Shown one piece after another: positions 28,201-41,174 of a stretch of DNA of 64,000 nt; position 1 is the stretch's first letter; the number at the start of each line of letters is the position of its first letter. Below the pieces are notes generated by a model. The model was not told the origin of the DNA. It ran no database searches and saw only the letters and a program-made list of their open reading frames with translations. Source of the stretch: Paraspadella gotoi (lineage: Eukaryota > Chaetognatha); contig CM119264.1 of assembly GCA_051294375.1 (NCBI GenBank), forward strand, positions 19,041,590 to 19,105,589, read 5' to 3'. The translations under genes were made by a program, and so were the position numbers.

Positions 28201-30360
28201 TTCAACGATGTCGCTTACATCACGGTTGTCATCGAAATAAATTACACCAGCTACACATCAAACTACACGCATCTCGACCGTCTCGAATTTAAATCATAAT
28301 CGCTTTGTGTCAGTCAAACTGACCACGGCCTGCTTAACCTTGCCTTCAGCCACGTCGCTTACTCTTTTTCCACCCATCATTCTTGGCATTAAAATACTTA
28401 TAATCTTAATCATTATTAACATTAAGCATCGTAATCATTATTCTCGTTATCCCTCAGGCCATAATGAACATGGAAGAGAATCCTGAGGAGGGATTCGACA
28501 AACTCCAGTTTCTGATCACGACGAACGTGTTTCCGCCGGAGTCCTTCGCCAACCTCATCATTCTCTACCTCAAGTACGACCTCTTGAATCAGGCCGCCGA
28601 CGTCATCGCCGAGAATCGATCGCTCGGTAGAGGGAGGTCGTCGAGGGTCTGGTTGGGAGAGGAGGGTTGATTGAGGTCGAGTACAGTTCTTTACTTTTTG
28701 TACAAATAATTGCGACAAGTAAAAGTATCAAAACGTAGGAATAAAATAAAAACAGCCTAATAATTTTATCCAGTCCCTCCCCAGGTAGCCCGGTATCCAT
28801 CTAAAAGATTACTAATATTTATAGTAATACTTCACATTCCGACGAAACATTTTTCTCTCAGCCAACCGACATCTCGAACGTTACCTCTGGAAATTCTTAG
28901 AAGCGAAGACGTCTCTCGACAGCGACCCAAAGGAAACCTACAGGCGCTTGTTCTTTCATTCGTTCATTCATTTCTTTTAATTATTGTTAAATTATAAAGT
29001 AGGCCCGGTGACGTAACGCCGTTTTCGTGTCGGGATGTCCAAATACTTGTCCTTAATTCCCAATGCTTGATCTGCCGATAAATGCCCGCCACAGATCCAC
29101 AATTGTGAAAACCCTCTACAGTCTTCAGTGTACAGTTTACATCCTTCATCCTCCTTCCACTAGAATGTTGGAAGAGATTCTGACGACGGAGGCGGAGGCG
29201 ATGCGATCTCTGGCCAGGAGGATGAGGGAGGCGTCGAAAATCCACGACGAGGCGCTAAAGAACAGAACCATCAAGGAATACGACATGATGCTAGAGAGGT
29301 GATAGAGTAAATTCATGGGTTGCTAACTTGCTATGTTAAAAGGAATTTTGGTGGTATTGGTTCTACCAATTTCAAATGGTATTTTCGAAATATTCAATGA
29401 AAACTTTATGCGCAAAAAAAAAAAAATGATATTATAGATTGCTTGAACCGGCTACGGTATTGTATCGAACGTTAAAGAGAATTAAAAACCTTTCAAAATT
29501 TCATGAAGCGAAATATCAGATCAAACAAGCCAACTCATACCGTATCTGACGACCTGTCAGGTACGTCCCAGCGCTGATGGCTCAAGCAAAGATTTATTGG
29601 GAAAAGAGCAACTACAAAGTGGTAGAGAGAATCCTCAAGAAGGGAATGGAGTTTTGTCAGGACAACGAAGTCTGGAAGTTGAACGACGCTTGGAAACTCA
29701 ACGTCGGCCACGTTCTCTTCATGCAGCGGAAGTACAAAGCAAGTGTTGCTTGAGATCCAAATCTCTCTTCTATTAAAAATTTCTTGTTGGAAAAAACGAA
29801 TCCACGTAGCCGATAGCGGTAAATTTTTCTTTTTTGCGGTTTTTTTAAAGAAACCACAACAAAATACTCTTATTTGCATTGAGGTAATTTCTTGTCAACT
29901 TTCAAGATTACGACATTAAAATAGAAATCAGTGAAGTTTATTTTAAAGATTTATGGGCGAACGTTGTTAAGTCTAAAATCATTTCCAAGTTGACAGACGT
30001 CTCTGAGTATCAAAAATAGACCATTTCGAAGTTTAACTTTAAAGACAGATCTGAAACTTTAACTATAATTGGGCCGCCTATCCACAAATCCACTGAATCC
30101 ATTCGCAGGAGGCGATCCCCTTCTACGAGACGCTCGTCAAGCGAAACTACGGCGACATCCTTAAGCTTAGCGCGGTAGTCTTGGCCAACCTCTGCGTCTG
30201 CTACATAATGGAGTCGCGGAATAAAGACGGGGAGGTCTCGTGTTGAAGTCAGGATGTCGAACTGTATATTGTATACTGAGTGCTCTGTGTAATGATTGCA
30301 AAGTTAAGAAATGAGGAACCGGATTTTGTAAACAAAGAAAAAGACACGCCGGCGTCGAAA

Positions 30361-30401
<41 letters not shown>

Positions 30402-31866
30402 AGATATGTAGCTTTTTTAACTCAGGTCATCATGGGAAAGATCGAGGGCGAGGAGCTAAAAGTGGAAGGCTACGACGTCCCGAAAAAACCCTCCTTCCAT
30501 CTTGCGATCGTCAATCTCGTTATCGGGACTTTGTATTGCTCGAGGTTGTTAGATGTGACGAAAGATTTTATAATTTTCGTATGACCTTACATGTCTTTAT
30601 ATTTACTTATATTTTCTTTCAATTTCTCCCCTCTCTTTTTCCCTTCTCTTTTTTCATGTCCTTTTGTTTTGCTTTTGTTCTACTTTTTCTCCCCAATTTT
30701 CCAGGCAAAACTACACATTCGGAATCGAAAGAATCATCAAGAGTTTCGACAATTGCAAGAAGAAACTTGGCGCCGCCACCTGGACTTACGCTAAAAGGTT
30801 TAACCAAATGCAAAAATGGCGGGAAAGGGGAGGTCACTTCTCGAGAGTTAAAAAGCTTGCAAAACTTCTCAGGTGCTTTCTGTCCCTGTTCGAGGCGATG
30901 GCAAACCATTCTCTCAGCGCCACCTCCGTCGGCGTTTTCTCAGACAAGTTCATTAAAGAGGTTGGGAACGAGAGCCTTCCTACTGCTCGCTTTTAAGAGG
31001 CAGTTTAAAAACGGGCGGGGAAACGGTAACAAAAACCGGCAATGTTTTTTTAATTCTTCTTTCTTTACTCAATCCGACAATTTTTTGTTTCTAATTGTAA
31101 ATTTAATTTTTTTTTTTTTTTTACATTTGAATTATTTTTCCTGGTTAACCGTTTCAAGTTTACAAGATTACCACTCCCGGTTTCGAAACCTTTCCAATCC
31201 AAGTTTTACCAACTCCGTTTTCCATCTTTGTTTTCCATAAACGAAAGAGGAAAAAGCAATCTCGGTTTCTCAGGTCTTTCAGTTTCTCGAGACGGTTGAG
31301 TTCTACGGGAAAGACGTCGCCGCGACGGGGTACAACGACTACGACGACAACTACGACAGTTGGGAGGAGGAGGAAGAGGACGAGGATTACGGGGAAATTC
31401 TCGACGACGAGGGAGAATCGAGATCGGGGCGTGAGTCAAAAGGAGGAAAGGGAGGAAAAAGGAAAAAAGGTTTGAAAGAGAAAAGGAAAAAAAAGAAAAA
31501 AAGAGAAGTAATAAAAAAAAATTAAAAAAACGACAAAGAATAGACAAATTTAAATAATAATCAGAATGAAGGAGAGGTTCACCAAAAAAATCTGAATTAT
31601 TGTTTAGTGTCAGCTTTTTAATAGGTGGAAGGAAGGTAAAAAGGAAGTGAGAGATAAAAAGATGGGGCGAGAGAGAGGGAGAGTGAGAGGACAATAAAGA
31701 GAAGGGAAGGAAGTTTCATCTTTACAACCAGTGAGAAAAGTAACCATGAATAAAAAAAATGAAGAAAGAGTGGGGAAAAGTGAAATTTCCCCAGTGAAAA
31801 GTTTCTTTGGTCTGCAACTGGGAATTCTCGCGTTTTATCACTTTCAAAGGAAAGAAATTGAGAGAG

Positions 31867-31947
<81 letters not shown>

Positions 31948-32454
31948 GAGAAATGTGATTTGACAAAAGCATACATATGAAAACGCCCTGTCGCTTTGCC
32001 GGTAAGTTTCTCTATTTCTCTTCCCGCCAATCCATCCTCTTCTATATTCTTTACTCTCCTCCTCTTCGTTTTCCTCCTTTTTTTTCTTTTCCCACAGCGC
32101 ATTACCTGTTTCCTCCTTTCAAACATCCTCCTTTCCTTTCTGTTTTTTCCTCATCGGATACATTCTTTCCTTCTTTTTATCCTCTCCTTTTTTCTTCTTT
32201 ATTCTCTCCTCTCTTTCCGTTTTTTTTTTCCAACTCCCTTCTGTCGACATGTTTTTTATTCATATTCCTTCCACCTAATCATTTCTTTCCTCATTCTTTT
32301 TCCTCCTCCGCTTCCCCCTTTTTTTCCAGCCCGATCCAGCGGAGCGGAAGAGCCGTCCAAGTCCCCAGGCAAAGACACGGTGGCTTATGAGGCCCGAGTT
32401 CTGAAGGCGTTGTTCATGGAGTTGGTCAACAGATATCAAGAGTATAAGGATTGA
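25289..32454 (+). CDS. IFT70: intraflagellar transport protein 70 (TTC30/fleer/DYF-1)
   Basis: A TPR superhelix protein of the IFT-B complex, needed for ciliary assembly and tubulin modification. Nineteen exons keep frame throughout and give 721 aa: 25289-25346, 25483-25634, 26060-26188, 26249-26313, 26424-26523, 26598-26714, 27337-27424, 27487-27557, 27635-27742, 28458-28626, 28862-28949, 29164-29298, 29561-29738, 30109-30234, 30426-30544, 30705-30797, 30873-30960, 31274-31430, 32330-32454. Family landmarks are TVYGLIRD, LVEAFNLKAA, DMPPR..E.DPVTLHNQA, MNME..PEEGFDKLQFLI, VPALMAQAKIYW, VLANLCVCYIM, FHLAIVNLVIGTLYC, TWTYAKRCFLSL and a C-terminal VLKALFMEL. Human TTC30 is about 665 aa. The excess is mainly an acidic Asp/Glu/Tyr segment (residues about 648-676) before the C-terminus and a 6-residue tandem duplication (WKLNDA, 465-470). 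Intron 13 is GC-AG. The exon 11 donor is ambiguous: GT after 28949 matches family length, while a GC site 8 bp upstream would also keep frame. The start ATG is the first in the exon and gives a short unconserved leader. Confidence 0.95.
25690..25900 (+). repeat. degenerate CCTAA-like short tandem repeat in IFT70 intron 2
   Basis: The segment is made of variants such as CATAATC, CCCTAA, CTTAACC and CCTAATC repeated with drift. It resembles a decayed telomere-type (CCTAA)n or simple repeat. Confidence 0.45.
26752..26970 (+). repeat. (GAC)n trinucleotide repeats in IFT70 intron 6
   Basis: Runs of GAC with GAT and GAG variants at 26752-26806 and 26925-26972. They create open frames on both strands that have no domain content. 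Confidence 0.85.
27898..28200 (+). repeat. (GTC)n trinucleotide repeats in IFT70 intron 9
   Basis: GTC/TCG repeats at 27898-27935, 28000-28045 and 28167-28200 with more degenerate copies between them, the complement of the GAC repeats of introns 6 and 14. Confidence 0.85.
30358..30402 (+). repeat. (GAC)14 trinucleotide repeat in IFT70 intron 14
   Basis: About fourteen uninterrupted ACG/GAC units, 24 bp before exon 15. Confidence 0.9.
31861..31952. repeat. (GA)n microsatellite in IFT70 intron 18
   Basis: A GA run with AAGAG breaks. Intron 18 (899 bp) is purine-rich in its first half and pyrimidine-rich in its second half. Confidence 0.9.
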
Positions 32455-32620
32455 AGACTGAGGAATGAAGCGGTGGGTCGAGGGTTGTGTGGTTTATAAA
32501 AAGGAGAGAGGAACAGAAGGAAAAGAATAGAATCGTTCGGATCATATCTTAGTTTCGAAACCGTTAATTGTTGGTGACAATTTGGACAACTACACTGTAC
32601 ATTTCCTATTCACACTTTAA

Positions 32621-32792
32621 ATTAAAGTTTAATCTCCAATTTACAAGACGTAATCGATGTTTATGTCCAAAATTTTGAAAGAGTCGTTTGAAAGTTGCGA
32701 ACTAAAGATTATTAAACAATGAACATATAGGTCTATAAATATTTTGTCATGCCTCCAACGTAGAATTCGTTGTTATCAATCGTGCTAATAAA
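32621..32792 (+). terminator. candidate polyadenylation signals of IFT70
   Basis: ATTAAA at 32621-32626 and AATAAA at 32787-32792 follow the stop codon by about 170 and 330 bp. Confidence 0.35.
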
Positions 32793-34129
32793 TTGTTCGA
32801 CATTTATTTATTGGTTTTGCGTAATTTTTGATGGCGTCCTGAAATAGTTTGTATCCCTTATACATGAACTGGCTTCCTTTCTTTCTATGCTTCCGACGCT
32901 CGCAATTTGCTCTAAAGATTATCATGCTTCATGGGCTCCAGTGTGAGGACGATTAAAAGTTCTTTTCCCAAAGAAGTAACGGATCGTAACGGAGTATGAC
33001 TAATTGAATTATTAATGATAACCGATGATTATCTCCGAAATAAAGCAGTTCCTTTTTTTCGTTGATGAAGTTATTTGAATTTTAGCCTCACAACGATAAA
33101 AGAATTAATACGTAGTTAATGTCATGCATAATAAATGGAAATGAGCGGGGGAGGTCTTGAAGTTGAACGGACTTTGAATATGAAATGGAACGTGAAAGAT
33201 ATGTATATCGGGCAAAATTTTGCGACCATTTCATTCAAGGTCGTTTGCGCCTGGAATAAAAAAAATTAACTTTTTTTTTGCAAAGCCTCACTTTTTTAAT
33301 TTTTTAACATTCGCAACCAGGTTTGGTTCATCAAACGAAAACGAATTTACGCTCCCAACGAGCCAAAGGCTAAACAATAACAGAGTTAAATGGCTGTAAA
33401 TAAACGAGCGATAAATCGTGAATAAAACACGAAGGGAATAGAATAATCGCCCCACCCCGGGAATGAGTTATGATTTTTTTCGTGAGAGGGCGGTACGGGC
33501 GGAAAAGGTGAAAGGGATTTTTTATTAGAGCTTAAGACATTTGTTTGTTATTATTTGTTTTATGGAACTGCGGTTGCGCGCTCGGGATAAATTTATAGAG
33601 GAGCTTTCCGAATGTCGAAAAAAATATACCAGGAAGAAAAGATATTCTTTGAGACAATGTCGGTTGAGATGTCAGGGCAAAATGAACAAGTAAAAACAGC
33701 AACGAGGCATGATATCGGAAAATGAACGGGCTCAATGAAATGGATAGAACGAAAGCAAGATGTGGGTTACAATTTTGGCCTCGAATCAACGAACGAACCG
33801 AAAAAAAAAAATCGGTCATAGCGTTAGGGAAGATAAATGGTCGAGGTACCGCGAATAATATTGGGCAAGGTGAGGACACGACACGAACAGTCTTATCGAG
33901 CGTCGAAGAAATAACGCAGAGAATTCTCAAAAGGAAAAAGCATTTAAAAGACGAAATTTGAAAACTTCGTTTCGATCCCGAGTTGTCATTTCGTATCCGC
34001 CTTGTTGTCCTCCTGACGGCGAAACTTACAACCACCTCGCTAAAATCAAGATGGAGTTGTTGATAAACAGACTTTGCATTGTTCTTCTGTTTCTCTCCTG
34101 GTTTTACAAGATACGAAGGCAGCGGCGCA

Positions 34130-34910
34130 AAAGGAGAGACATAAATTATCTGAGCGGGATCGAGGCTTTGGGCGGCGGCTGCGGCTGCGGCGGCTCCGGC
34201 GGCCAGAAAGGCTGAGGAATTAGACGGCGACGGCGCCGAGGGAAGAGGTTTGGGGTGGAGAGATGCGGATTGTGGATGAAGGAAGAGGAGGACGAGTTGG
34301 GGGGGGAGTCTTGTTAGGGGGGGGAGTCTTGCATGACCAGAACCCATAAACGAAATTCATAACGAGATCCACGTCCACCCCGTCGCCTTTGCCGACGCCG
34401 CCGACGCCGCCGACGCCGCCTGAGCCGATGCCACCGTCGCCGGTGCCAGCTTTCCACCCACCATCACCACCATGAACCACCTCAAAACCACTTTTTAAAA
34501 AAGGCGTGGTGGCTTTCACGCCCGTCTTCCCTCATCGACTTTTACGTCTTTTTCCTTCGGCCTCTCCTTTAATCTTTTGTTCTTCTCTCGTTTCGCTTCA
34601 TCTTTCGTCTTCATAAACGACGCGAGGCGTCGCCATCAACGCCGTCGGGGATGACGTTACCATCGTCACTCGTCGCCTTAACGAACGGGATCGGCCGTTG
34701 CCAGTTCGTCGGCGCCACCATCGTCATTTTATCCTATCGTTGTAAACTCAGAACAAGTTTTTTTTTTTATCTCAGCAAGATATCTTAAATCACACTACGC
34801 GGCCTTGCAAAGACCCTACAGTCACCACTACCGGCGCCACCGCCGCCGCCTCCGCCGCCGCCGCCGCCGCCGCCTCCGCCGCCGCCTCCGCCTCCGCCGC
34901 CGTCTTCGGT
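34130..34910 (-). other. GC-rich block with possible unrecognised minus-strand coding sequence
   Basis: Read on the minus strand, 34150-34215 encodes an alanine run followed by AQSLDPAQIIYVSPFAPLP, 34330-34480 is Gly-rich, and 34620-34735 opens with MTMVAPTNWQRPIPFVK. Poly-Gly or poly-Ala from the GCC/TCC repeat at 34840-34905 lies further upstream on that strand. Such runs are common in transcription-factor exons, but no domain is visible and no splice model could be confirmed. It may equally be a GC-rich promoter with simple repeats. Confidence 0.2.
34840..34905. repeat. (GCC/TCC)n trinucleotide repeat
   Basis: About twenty GCC or TCC triplets in tandem. Confidence 0.95.
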
Positions 34911-35258
34911 TCCAATGCGCCTTCATTTTTTCGACTCTGCTTTTGTTGCTCCATGGATGATGAGAATATTGAATGAAGAAAGAAATAAATTTAGAAATTA
35001 ATTAATCACTGAAAAAAAAAAATCACTTTCCGTCATGAAATTAATATAGTATGAAAAGAGCGCTTACATGGTTAATTTTTTAAATAAATTATTATCTTGA
35101 ATTTTCTAATCTAAATTTTCGAATGATTCTTCCTTTATTCGTTTCTCCATCAATCAAGTTTCGGGACACCTTGCTTGGATTAACGGAGAACCAAGCTACC
35201 AGGCTTGAAAGAAGCGCAGGAACGCCATTTCCCATAATTGATGATTGATTTGAAAATA

Positions 35259-35261
<3 letters not shown>

Positions 35262-35300
<39 letters not shown>

Positions 35301-35325
35301 TCTCTCTCTCTCTCTCTCTCTCTCT
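35262..35325. repeat. (CT)n microsatellite
   Basis: A CT run with a TTCTCC break. Confidence 0.9.
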
Positions 35326-36161
35326 GGCATTCCTACCCCAAAAAAATCCCCAACCCAATCTCCGCTACCCGCTTCCCGCTTCCCAGCAATAAGGCCAAAC
35401 AAGCGGTAATTGATGATTGATCCCGACGTCATAAACCCGTCGCAACAGCAAATTAGTTTGCGGATTTTTATTCCTTTTTTTTTTTCCCCCGCAATCTCTA
35501 TAGAAGTCCGTCTCTCTTAAAAACACCTCCCACCCACCTCGCCACCCCCACACCACGCTCCTCCGCCCCCTTCCCCCCCCTTCTTCCGTTTATTCCTTAT
35601 TTCCTTCCAGACTTAGCACGAAACGCGGCCTTCCGAAGGTTAAGCGTTTTATCATCCGCGGTTTCGTTTTTTCCTATTGTTTTATCATCGCTCGTTCGCG
35701 GTTTTATTAGCGACGACGAATCCGCGCATAAAACAGGAAGGCGGCTCCTGTTTGCAACCATTTGTTGTTTGGCGTGCGGGCGAAGGGAACTGGGAAAACG
35801 AAGCGGAAAGTTCGGAACCGTCGCTCTCCTTCGAACTCGTTGGAAAAGTACGGTAGTATGCAAAATATGCATTTCTTATTAGCTATGAAAATAAAAATAA
35901 CGAAAGAAGCAATAAGTTAGATGAGAGTTTTAATATATGATTCTTCGAGAAACTATCAATGGTGATTCCGGTTACATTGTCGAAACCCAATACGGGGCGT
36001 CGAAAAGATAGGATCTGTTCTTTATAACAGATTTGAGCGTTAAATGGTCACGTTATCAATACTTAATAATCCGAATTGGATCATGAGCCAGATGACATTA
36101 CCTAACACACCACAAAATATTTGTAGTTAAATCATAGTTATCCGAGATTGTTATTAATCGC

Positions 36162-36162
<1 letters not shown>

Positions 36163-36225
<63 letters not shown>

Positions 36226-36246
36226 AGAGAAAGAGAGAGAGAGAGC
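36163..36246. repeat. (GA)n microsatellite
   Basis: A GA run ending in GAAA variants. Confidence 0.9.
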
Positions 36247-37870
36247 ACAAAAAAGCGAGGCATTATTGCTTTCTTTTATGGATTTTTATTTCGTTCCTCC
36301 TTTCATCCTTCCACATTTTCTTCTCTCGCTCGAAAATGTGCCACATTTCGCTTTTTTTTTTCTGAAAAGAAAAGAAAAAACAGTTTTTTCATGACGCCGA
36401 GTGGCAATTTGCCGCCAAATGACGCCTCTTTGCTATTTTTACTACGTTTCTCTATTTTTCGTCATTTTCGTCATATTTTTTCATCGCAAAACGACTAAGA
36501 AACTTTTCCTTATTATGTTTTTATTTCTTTTTATCATCTCTCCGTGAGCGTTTCGAGTTTCAACTTTCATCTGGAAAAGAAATTTTGCGTCTCGTGCCTT
36601 CGTCGTCGTCGTAGTCATCGTTGTTGTCGTCGTCGATATATAATCGTCGCAGTCACCTTCGTCGGCGTCGTCCCTTTTATAATTGTCGTCGTCTTCGCGA
36701 TCGTCGTCGTAAGTCATCGACGAAGTGTTTTGATGTTATTCTCCTCTCTAATCATCCTAGTGCTTTATGACATTGTAATTGTAACGTCCTTAGTTGATTG
36801 AATTGCATTGCATTGCGTTGCCGGCGACATTGTCGTTTTAAATGTTTACCTTCTCTTCCTACATTGTCGTTCTCGTCGTCGTCTTAGTTTTTTTTCCCTA
36901 ATTCCAGCTTTTAAAAATATTTGGAAATAAAAATTTTACTCTTTCGTCCATCTACCTTGCAAATTCCCCCGCTCACCCTTCTCTCTCTTTTTCTTTCCAT
37001 TCCCTTCTCTCCTTCTCCTTTTCCTCCTCCTCCCCCTCCTCCTCCTCCTCCTCCATCATCTCAATCCTTTCGAGAAAAAACACCCGAGAATCTTCCTGGC
37101 AATGAATTCAATAGGTTAACCCTTTCGAATGGTATAAAAGTAACGGAGGCAGCGCCTTTCCGCTGTTACGTTAACTTTTTCCTATGAACGTCTGCGCTAG
37201 TCAAAGATTTAGGCTCTTTTACTCTGTTTCTTGAGTTGAAACAGAAAAATTTATTTCTCACAAATTCGAAGATGAACTAAGCCTAAGGAAGAGTAAAAAA
37301 ATGTTAGAGCTCATGATACAGCATATTACCTTTATCTTGCTATCACGACATAATGTTGATATGTACTTTTCCCTTACCTGATACGACAATAAAGATATCC
37401 CACCCTTTAGTCTTTGGACCCTGAGTACGTTCACAAGTCCTGGAGGAATAAAATCTTACTAATCTTTAAAGAAAACCTGCCGCCACTCTCGCAGAATTCT
37501 GTTGACCTTTCAACGAAATTTCCCTTTAAGCTTCTAAAGGCGAACTTCACACGCAATGAAAGTACATCCTCATACGCTAAGCTACGCTACCATAACCCAC
37601 GAGCACGGAGACGTAGCTTAATCTCCATTCGGCCGCGTGTACGCTTCAAATTTCGCGGTCGCTGACCTCGCCGTGATTCCCGTCCACATTAATGGCGAAG
37701 ACGACAGATTTTTTCGCGGACCAGCAAAGGATTCCCGTTACGAGGGCCGTTATAGTGGCGGTTGTTGTTGTTGTTATTACGCTTGTCGTTGTTATTGCCG
37801 GTGCAAACGGCGACGTAATTGCCGACACGATCGTCTCGGCGTCTACATCATACAGTCTTCTCTTCAGCCG

Positions 37871-37880
37871 NNNNNNNNNN

Positions 37881-37912
<32 letters not shown>

Positions 37913-37913
37913 A
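37871..37913. repeat. 10-N gap (37871-37880) next to (CCG)n
   Basis: The gap abuts a pure GCC repeat, so the repeat probably caused the break and its true length is unknown. Confidence 0.9.
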
Positions 37914-38323
37914 CGTCGAAGCAGCGATGCCATCATTTTTCATCGTCTCTTTTCTCTTCGTTCGCCTTTCGTGGCCTCAAAAAAGTCGACGGGACGAACG
38001 ACTCCCTTCAGACTCTGACTGGATTCATTCAAATCATGTCGCCGAATCATTTTCGCGCAAATCGGGAAATGGCAGAAGCCCGACCTTGTCTGAATGTTAA
38101 CAGGGATGCTCGAGGACGGGGAGGGAACGATGGTTTGGCCGATAGTCGCTCATTTTCATATGAAATTCATTTGGAGGAAATTGGAATTGTGAATTGTAAA
38201 AAAAAGGATGTTGAAAATGTTTTCACAGGGACAAAAATGTCAATTGAAAAAATCATTACATATTACATAAAAACTTCATCAGGTACCTAAATGATGTTTA
38301 CTATAATGATGATAGTTTAAATA

Positions 38324-38327
<4 letters not shown>

Positions 38328-38361
<34 letters not shown>

Positions 38362-38431
38362 GCTCTTTCTCTCTGCCTCGCTCTGCTCTCTGCTGTCCAT
38401 CTCTGCTCTCTCTCTCTCTCTTTCTCTCTCA
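38328..38431. repeat. interrupted (CT)n tract
   Basis: CT runs broken by TGCTCT and GCCTCG. Confidence 0.85.
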
Positions 38432-40009
38432 CACACGCGAATTTACGACCTGCTCCGTCGTAATTTTTATGCCAGAACCAAAGCAACAACAACAACCCGG
38501 TAATTGGTGCCGATTTAGAAGAATAATAATCTCGCTCTCCCGTTTTTCTTTCTTTTTTCCATTGCGATTTTTTTTTATTCGTCCGCCGTCGTCGTCATTG
38601 TGGTTGTCGTCGTCGTCACGCAAAAGACGCCGAGGAGTCAGCATCAGACTAAAAGACCAAAAGACCCGAAGATTATCATAAAATGAAATGTTTAGAAGCA
38701 AAAGAACAGGACGCAAAATGCAACGGAATCTCAGAGCGCCCGCTGCCAGGAGGAAGGGTAGGGGAGGGTATATGTATAAAGAAAAGAGGGAGACTAAAAA
38801 TGTAGAGATGAGAAAGAAAGAGTGTTAAAGAAAGACAATATCTTATCGAGACAATATGGTGATTCAAGTAGGAAAAGTATACGTAATTTAACATAAAGAG
38901 TCACGTTGAAAAAAGGTTTGAAAAAAAAAATCAAGTGAGGTATTGAAAGACAAAAAAATATTTTAAAAAAATGAAATAAGCGAAGATAATCGAAGGATGG
39001 AGCGAAGAGGGAAAAAAAAGAAGAAATGAGAAAAGTGAAAAAAGGCGGAGATAATGGAAAAGAACAAAGAGGAGAAGGAGAGAGAGCGGCGAATCCCCTG
39101 ATGATGGAAACGTCAAGGTAAAAAGCGGGAGGAGGAGGCAGACGTATAAACGAGCTAAAGATATTCCCTCCGTTCAATGAGAGAAGATAAAAAAAAAGCG
39201 AGGTGGAGGGGTCAGAATCTCATATGAACCTCTATTAGATGTCATAGAATTATAGGAGATAAGGAAAAAGATGAGGCGTAGAATTACTAAAAAATGGAGA
39301 TGGTTTTGATAGAATCGGAAGTCCGCGGGGACCGGGGACCGGGGAATACGTTGGGGACGATATTAGAAGGGAACGGGGAATATTGGTTGGGAAAAAGAAG
39401 CGCACGTCGACAGGCGAAGAAACGAGACGACGAGAAGGACGACGACGACGACGACGACTCGGCGGGAGACGGGAACGACGACGATTCGAGCCTGGTCGAA
39501 CAGGAAAACGACAACGACGAAGCGAGGATGATAATGATCATTACAAAGATGACCGCGACGATGACAAAAAAAAAAGAAAAGGAAAGGAACAAAAAAATGT
39601 TGACCACGACGAGAACTTAAAAAATAACTAATTGGACGACGGTACCTACAAAGAAAAATGAAAAAGCTGACAGTTTAAACGTCTAAAGGATGACAAGGAC
39701 GATGACAAAGACGAGAAAAGGGAAATCGTTTTTCCGTTTTCGATGAAATTAGAAATCCCGAAATCTGCCGCGTCTTTTCAGCGCCTCTGAGTTGAAGGAC
39801 TTTTCCATTAGTGCGGCCATGTCGGTGTGTTATGGCTGCTTACCTAAAAAAAGTAAGTCGGACAGAAAGACGATGAGAAAAAGTGATTTACTGATTAACT
39901 GATCCACTCAAGGACAGCGAGAAAGATGGAAAAGAAGGAGAAGGTGTTGAACAGAAAGAGAGTGAGCAGAAAGAGAGGGAAAGAGGTGGAAAAAGAGAAA
40001 AATAAATAA

Positions 40010-40053
<44 letters not shown>

Positions 40054-40602
40054 GAAAAAAAAAAAAGAAAGAAGGATGGAACGAAGGAATGAAGGAGGAA
40101 GGAAGGAAGGAAGGAAGGAAGGAAGGAAGGAAGGAAGAGAAGGAAGGAAGGAAGGAAGGGAAGAAAGGATAGAAAATTAGGTGAAGGGAGGAAAGGATGG
40201 AAAGAGAAACGCGGAGAAAAGAAAAAAAAGAGAGCGAGAGTCGAGACTGAGAGGAAGCATTTTTTAGTCGTAAAATGCTTTGTCCAAAAATGAAAGAGAG
40301 AGTTCGAAGGGGAAAAGGGGAAGAGAGAAAGGGCGTTCTTTGAGTTGTACGAAAATGCTTTGTCAAATAAAAAAAAGGATATTGAGGGGGGGAAAGAGGG
40401 AAGGGGAGATAGGAGGAGCCGAAGAGAAGCCCTGATTCGAGCTGAAAACCTAACAAATGGAATAGAGCATCTGCCTTTTTGAGGCTGGGTCAAGGAGTTG
40501 GGGTCCCGGGCTCTGCAGCCGTAATGGTTTTTTGGGCCAGTTAATGGAAGAGAGGAAAGGAAGTAAGTGAGAGAGAGAGAGAGAGAGAGATGAGAGAGAG
40601 AG

Positions 40603-40666
<64 letters not shown>

Positions 40667-40820
40667 TATTAGATACTGTTCCCAAACGGTTCAGATTTGA
40701 AAAAATCGCACAATCGTTCAGAAACATGTTAAAGAACATTTTGTGAATATCTTGTTCAGTGTTATCAAAGCTAGAGACAGCGACGGAGTGAGCGAGAAAG
40801 AATGAGAGAGAAAGAGAGAA

Positions 40821-40851
<31 letters not shown>

Positions 40852-40861
40852 AGAAAGAGAA

Positions 40862-40936
<75 letters not shown>

Positions 40937-41118
40937 TTCAGGAAGATTTCGCTGGGTGATATAGAAGGAGAGATATCGCGGGGCAAGCATTTCAAGAGTT
41001 AAAGATTGATACCTAATGGGAGGTTCAAAGAAGCCAGAGATAGACAACTGCCAATGAGTGGCTGGCAAAGAAGGAGGTGATATAGAAAAAAAAGAAAGAT
41101 AGAAAGAAAAGAAAGAAA

Positions 41119-41174
<56 letters not shown>

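Larger units (their letters stand above)
32455..39870. other. intergenic region, upstream part
   Basis: No recognisable gene. It includes a GC-rich block at 34130-34910 with GCC/TCC repeats and possible minus-strand coding potential, CT and GA microsatellites (35262-35325, 36163-36246, 38328-38431), GTC-rich DNA at 36600-36720, and a 10-N gap flanked by (GCC)n at 37871. Confidence 0.55.

Noticed and set aside
28941-28950. A fourth GC-AG intron at IFT70 exon 11 (TACAG/GCGCTT)
   Set aside because: A canonical GT eight bases downstream also keeps frame and gives a protein length that matches the family, so the GC donor is not needed.
33532-34347. Minus-strand 271-codon open frame
   Set aside because: Most of it is Leu/Phe/Ser-rich without a domain. 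Only the GC-rich Ala-run part is kept as a weak candidate finding.
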